Positions 61,288 to 64,000 of a stretch of DNA of 64,000 bases are shown one piece after another (the stretch's first letter is position 1; every line of letters begins with the position of its first letter). Source of the DNA: Streptomyces novaecaesareae (GTDB taxonomy: Bacteria > Actinomycetota > Actinomycetes > Streptomycetales > Streptomycetaceae). The stretch covers positions 1 through 64,000 of the forward strand of contig NZ_JNWQ01000015.1 in NCBI RefSeq assembly GCF_000716875.1, read 5' to 3'. The position numbers and the translations under genes were made by a program. The notes beneath the pieces were generated by a model. It searched no databases, was not told the DNA's origin, and was given only the letters and a program-made list of their open reading frames with translations.

Positions 61288-61584
61288 TCAGAATTCGACG
61301 GGCGCCCCATCCGGCCCCGGGTCGGTGTCCGGGCCCGGATCGGCGGTGGCGGCGCCCGCGATGTGCGCGGCCTGGGCGCCGACCGTCCGGTGCCGCAGGA
61401 GTTCCGCGATGGTGAGCGCCGCCCCGGTCCGGACGAGAATGGCCCGCTGCAGCCGGATGGCCAGCAGGGAATTTCCGCCGCAGTCGAAGAAATCCCGCTC
61501 GGAGTCGGCGGGGGCGGTCCCGAAGACATCGCCCCACGCCGCCCGGACGTCCTCCAGTATCCGCTGGCTCAATTCGAAAATCAC
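61288..61584 (-). CDS. Free-standing peptidyl/acyl carrier protein
   Basis: 98 residues, a single carrier domain. RDFFDCGGNSLLAIRLQRAI contains the phosphopantetheine Ser (GGNS). It has the usual four-helix length, followed by a Pro/Asp-rich tail (ADPGPDTDPGPDGAP). It would be charged by an unidentified adenylating or acyl-loading enzyme and hand its cargo to C1 of the NRPS immediately downstream. GTG at 61584 follows AAAAGGGGAGGGG. A 13-bp repeat array is just upstream. Confidence 0.93.
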   Translation of the reverse strand: MIFELSQRILEDVRAAWGDVFGTAPADSERDFFDCGGNSLLAIRLQRAILVRTGAALTIAELLRHRTVGAQAAHIAGAATADPGPDTDPGPDGAPVEF

Positions 61585-61600
61585 CCCCTCCCCTTTTCCT

Positions 61601-61660
61601 GAACGACGACCCCGAACGACCCCCTGAACGACGGCCCTGAACGACGGCGCCGAACGACGA
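61601..61660. repeat. Five-copy 13-bp direct repeat (GAACGAC)
   Basis: GAACGAC begins at 61601, 61614, 61626, 61639 and 61652 (spacing 13, 12, 13, 13), with units such as GAACGACGGCCCT. On the minus strand it reads GTCGTTC repeats, upstream of the carrier-protein start and 31 bases after the ABC exporter stop. Either a regulator-binding array or a slippage product. Confidence 0.88.
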
Positions 61661-61690
61661 CGGAATTCCGGCCGGAGGAACTCGGCCGCG

Positions 61691-63460
61691 TCACCCCTGC
61701 CAGGCGCGCCAGAGGCCCGCGTAGGCGCCGTTCTTGGCGAGCAGTTCCTCGTGCGTGCCGAACTCGGTGACGCGGCCGTCGTCGAGCACCGCGATCCGGT
61801 CGGCGTCCTGCGCGGTGTGCAGCCGGTGCACCACGGCGATCACCGTACGGCCGCTGGTCACGGCCGCCAGTGAGCGTTCCAGGTGCCGGGCGGCCTGCGG
61901 GTTCAGCAGCGAGGTCGCCTCGTCCAGGATGAGGATGTCCGGGTCGGCGAGGAGGAGCCGGGCGAGGGCCAGTTGCTGCACCTTCGCCGGGTCCAGCACC
62001 TGTCCGCCGGGGCCGATCCCGCTGTCCACGCCCAGTTCCTCGGCCCACTCCCAGGCGTCGACGGCGCGCAGCGCGTCGGCGATCTCCTCGTCGCCGGCGC
62101 CCGGGCGCGCGATGGTCAGGTTGTCGCGCAGGGTGCCCCGGAAGACGTGGTGTTCCTGGGTCACCAGGGCCACCGTGCCGCGCCGCTCGGCGGGGGCGAG
62201 GCCGGCCACCTGGCGGCCGCCGACGGTGATGCCGCCGGTGTCCGGGGTGTAGATCCCGGCCAGCAGCTTGGCCAGCGTCGACTTGCCGGCCCCGGACGGC
62301 CCGACCACGGCCAGCCACTCGCCCTGGCGGATGGTCAGGTCGATGCCGCGCAGCACGTCCTGGCTCGGCTGGTAGGCGTAGCGGAGGTCCCGCACCTCGA
62401 TGTCGCGGGCCCCGGTGGTTCGGGCCTCTGCGGACCGCGCCCCGTCGCCCTGCGCCGCGCTGCCCGCGCCGACGGGCGTCGGGGCCGGTGCCCGGAACCG
62501 CGCCATCCCCAGCAGCCGCGCCAGCGACGCGCCCGCCGACTGCAGCGAGTCCAGCCAGAACATCAACTGGTCCAGCGGGTTGAGCAGTTGCGAGGCGTAC
62601 AGGGTGCCGGCGGTGACCGCGGCGAGGGAGACCTCGCCGTGCAGGTAGAGCGTGCCGCCGAAGATCAGCATGGCGGCCACCGGCAGGGCGTAGCTGGTGT
62701 CGCAGAGCGGGAGGAAGACGTTGCGCAGCCGCAGGGTGTAGCGCTCGGCGGCGTAGGAGGTGGCGATGGACTCGTCGACCAGGTCCATCCGGCGGGCGGT
62801 CAGCCGCAGCGCCTCGACGGTGCGGGCTCCCTCCACGGTCTCGGCCAGACTCTCGGTGAGCCGGGAGTAGGTGGCCGCCTGCCGCAGGTAGCCCTGGTGC
62901 GCCCGGCGCAGGTACCAGCGGGCGGCGCCGTAGAGCACCGGCACCGAGAGCAGGCAGGGCAGCAGCAGGAGGGGGCTGATCAGCACCAGGGCGCCGAGGG
63001 TGAAGCAGACGATGCCGACCGAGGTCATGGTGGCCGGGATCGCGGCGCGGATGGCGCTGGACAGCTGGTCGATGTCGCGGGTGGTGCGGGTGATCAGGTC
63101 GCCGGCGTCGGCGTCCTCCACCGTCTCCGGCGGCAGTCCCAGCAGGTCGGAGACGAACTCCTCGCGCAGGTCGGCCAGGATCTTCTCGCCGAGCCTGGCC
63201 GCCGCGTACTCGGCGAGCCGGACCAGCACGGCCTGGGCGGCCAGGCAGCCGAGGATGAACAGCACCAGGCGCAGCACGGTGTCCTGGCCGTGGGTGACGT
63301 CGGAGACCAGGGTGCCGAGCAGCCAGGGGGCGAACAGCCCGGCGACGGCGGCGAGCGCCTGCAGGCCGACCACCAGGGCGAACTCGCCGCGGTGGGCGAG
63401 GACGGCACGCCGCGCGTACGCGGCGAGTTCACGGTTCGAAGCGACGGGCAGCTCACTCAT
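61691..63460 (-). CDS. ABC exporter half-transporter (TMD-NBD) with degenerate signature motif
   Basis: 589 residues: six transmembrane helices (about 30-310, ABC_membrane type I exporter) and a nucleotide-binding domain (about 355-589). Walker A VVGPSGAGKST, Q-loop VTQEHHVF, Walker B DILILDEAT and H-loop VVHRLH are intact. The signature, normally LSGGQ, reads LDPAKVQQLALAR. With the next gene, which has a normal FSGGQ but an altered Walker B, it should form a heterodimer with one consensus and one degenerate site. Likely exports the NRPS product. ATG/TGA 4-base overlap with the upstream partner gene. Confidence 0.93.
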   Translation of the reverse strand: MSELPVASNRELAAYARRAVLAHRGEFALVVGLQALAAVAGLFAPWLLGTLVSDVTHGQDTVLRLVLFILGCLAAQAVLVRLAEYAAARLGEKILADLREEFVSDLLGLPPETVEDADAGDLITRTTRDIDQLSSAIRAAIPATMTSVGIVCFTLGALVLISPLLLLPCLLSVPVLYGAARWYLRRAHQGYLRQAATYSRLTESLAETVEGARTVEALRLTARRMDLVDESIATSYAAERYTLRLRNVFLPLCDTSYALPVAAMLIFGGTLYLHGEVSLAAVTAGTLYASQLLNPLDQLMFWLDSLQSAGASLARLLGMARFRAPAPTPVGAGSAAQGDGARSAEARTTGARDIEVRDLRYAYQPSQDVLRGIDLTIRQGEWLAVVGPSGAGKSTLAKLLAGIYTPDTGGITVGGRQVAGLAPAERRGTVALVTQEHHVFRGTLRDNLTIARPGAGDEEIADALRAVDAWEWAEELGVDSGIGPGGQVLDPAKVQQLALARLLLADPDILILDEATSLLNPQAARHLERSLAAVTSGRTVIAVVHRLHTAQDADRIAVLDDGRVTEFGTHEELLAKNGAYAGLWRAWQG

Positions 63461-64000
63461 GCCGCGGCCGTCCAGCGCTCGACCAGTTCGCGGTAGCGGT
63501 CGTCGGCCATCAGCGCCTCGTGGGAGCCCTCGGCCGCCACGCCGCCGTCCAGGACCAGGGCGACGTGGTCGGCCTGGTGCAGCAGCAGGGTGCTGGTGGT
63601 GAACACGACGGTGGCGCGCCCGCGGCGCAGTCGTGCGATCCCCTCGGCCATCCGGTTCTCCGTGTGTGCGTCGACGGCGCTGGTCGGGTCGATCAGGATG
63701 AGCACCTCGGGGTCGGCCATCAGGGCGCGGGCCAGCCGCAGGCGCTGTTGCTGGCCGCCGGAGAACTCCCGCCCCCCGGCGGCGATCTCGGTGTCGAGCC
63801 GGTCGGGCAGGGCTTCCACGATGTCCCGGGCGGCGGCCGCGTCGACGGCGGCCCAGAGCGGGTCGTCGGAGTCGCCGGCCCGCAGCCGGTCGGCCGGGTC
63901 GAGTTCCCGGCGCAGCGGCCCGGCGAACAGGTGCTCCTCGGCGGTGGCGACCAGGATCCGTTCGCGGACCGCGGCCAGCGGCAGCGCGGTCAGCGGCACG
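63457..64000 (-). CDS. ABC exporter partner, C-terminal part (runs off the window)
   Basis: At least 180 residues of the nucleotide-binding domain; the N-terminal membrane part lies beyond base 64000. Q-loop region EEHLFAGPLRREL and signature GREFSGGQQQRLRLARAL are normal. The Walker B segment reads EVLILIDPTSAVDAHTE where relatives have VLDDPTSAVD, so the Mg-binding Asp is Ile. Last codon overlaps the following half-transporter start by 4 bases. Part of the NRPS-side operon. Confidence 0.92.
   Translation of the reverse strand, partial: VPLTALPLAAVRERILVATAEEHLFAGPLRRELDPADRLRAGDSDDPLWAAVDAAAARDIVEALPDRLDTEIAAGGREFSGGQQQRLRLARALMADPEVLILIDPTSAVDAHTENRMAEGIARLRRGRATVVFTTSTLLLHQADHVALVLDGGVAAEGSHEALMADDRYRELVERWTAAA

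Overview
The window is very GC-rich DNA, roughly three quarters G+C by eye, with coding frames that almost always end codons in G or C. GTG starts are frequent, and the families present are typical of a streptomycete: F420-type luciferase-like monooxygenase, mycothiol-type DinB proteins, a resuscitation-promoting factor with LysM, a GAF/PAS/SpoIIE phosphatase, HisKA_3 kinases with NarL regulators, and a Mut7-C protein. I read it as Streptomyces, Kitasatospora or a close relative. The first 54 bases are not genomic: they match an Illumina Nextera i7 adapter ending in the transposase mosaic end, so the contig begins at base 55.

Layout. 0.2-4 kb: a membrane-tethered protein of unknown function and an LPNTG wall-anchored surface protein. 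4.3-6.1 kb: aldo/keto reductase divergent from a TetR regulator, with two matching 22-bp operator-like sites between them. 6.2-13.3 kb: TerD-like protein, cytochrome P450, secreted C15-like protein lacking its cysteine, a second-type pyrophosphatase, a cupin, a Mut7-C/Zn-ribbon protein and an MFS exporter. 13.7-16.7 kb: a Tat-exported molybdenum hydroxylase (large subunit then 2Fe-2S subunit) behind a good housekeeping promoter. 16.7-29.7 kb: housekeeping and signalling genes, including an Rpf-LysM cell-wall enzyme with a long hairpin-rich leader, a two-component system whose kinase has an extra C-terminal extracytoplasmic domain, and a SpoIIE phosphatase. 29.7-35.7 kb: secreted metalloprotease, P-loop ATPase, F420 oxidoreductase, hydrolase and regulators.

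35.8-46.6 kb carries several decayed loci. These are a GlxA/AraC regulator and a divergent gene that have both lost their 5' ends, a two-component kinase/regulator pair broken by frameshifts, and a lactate-monooxygenase-type gene with an in-frame deletion of its active-site segment. Between them lies an intact OmpR/HK pair divergent from a membrane flavin reductase - FMN-binding protein - ApbE operon. The intergenic space after apbE holds an array of five tandem ~26-bp units, each a small CATGAG/CTCATG hairpin.

46.7-51.3 kb: FAD oxidoreductase, DinB-like protein, a secreted five-repeat cysteine protein, and a nuclease-fold protein. 51.4-64 kb looks like a small nonribosomal peptide locus. A lysine-2,3-aminomutase-like radical SAM enzyme is translationally coupled to an aminotransferase on the plus strand. 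It converges on a minus-strand unit: ABC exporter pair, free-standing carrier protein, and a C-A-T-C-A-T-TE synthetase. The free carrier protein probably feeds the N-terminal condensation domain, and the KamA/aminotransferase pair may supply a non-standard (possibly beta-) amino acid.

Short tandem repeats (11-27 bp units) sit at or just after many stop codons in this window, a recurring pattern that I report as a separate observation.
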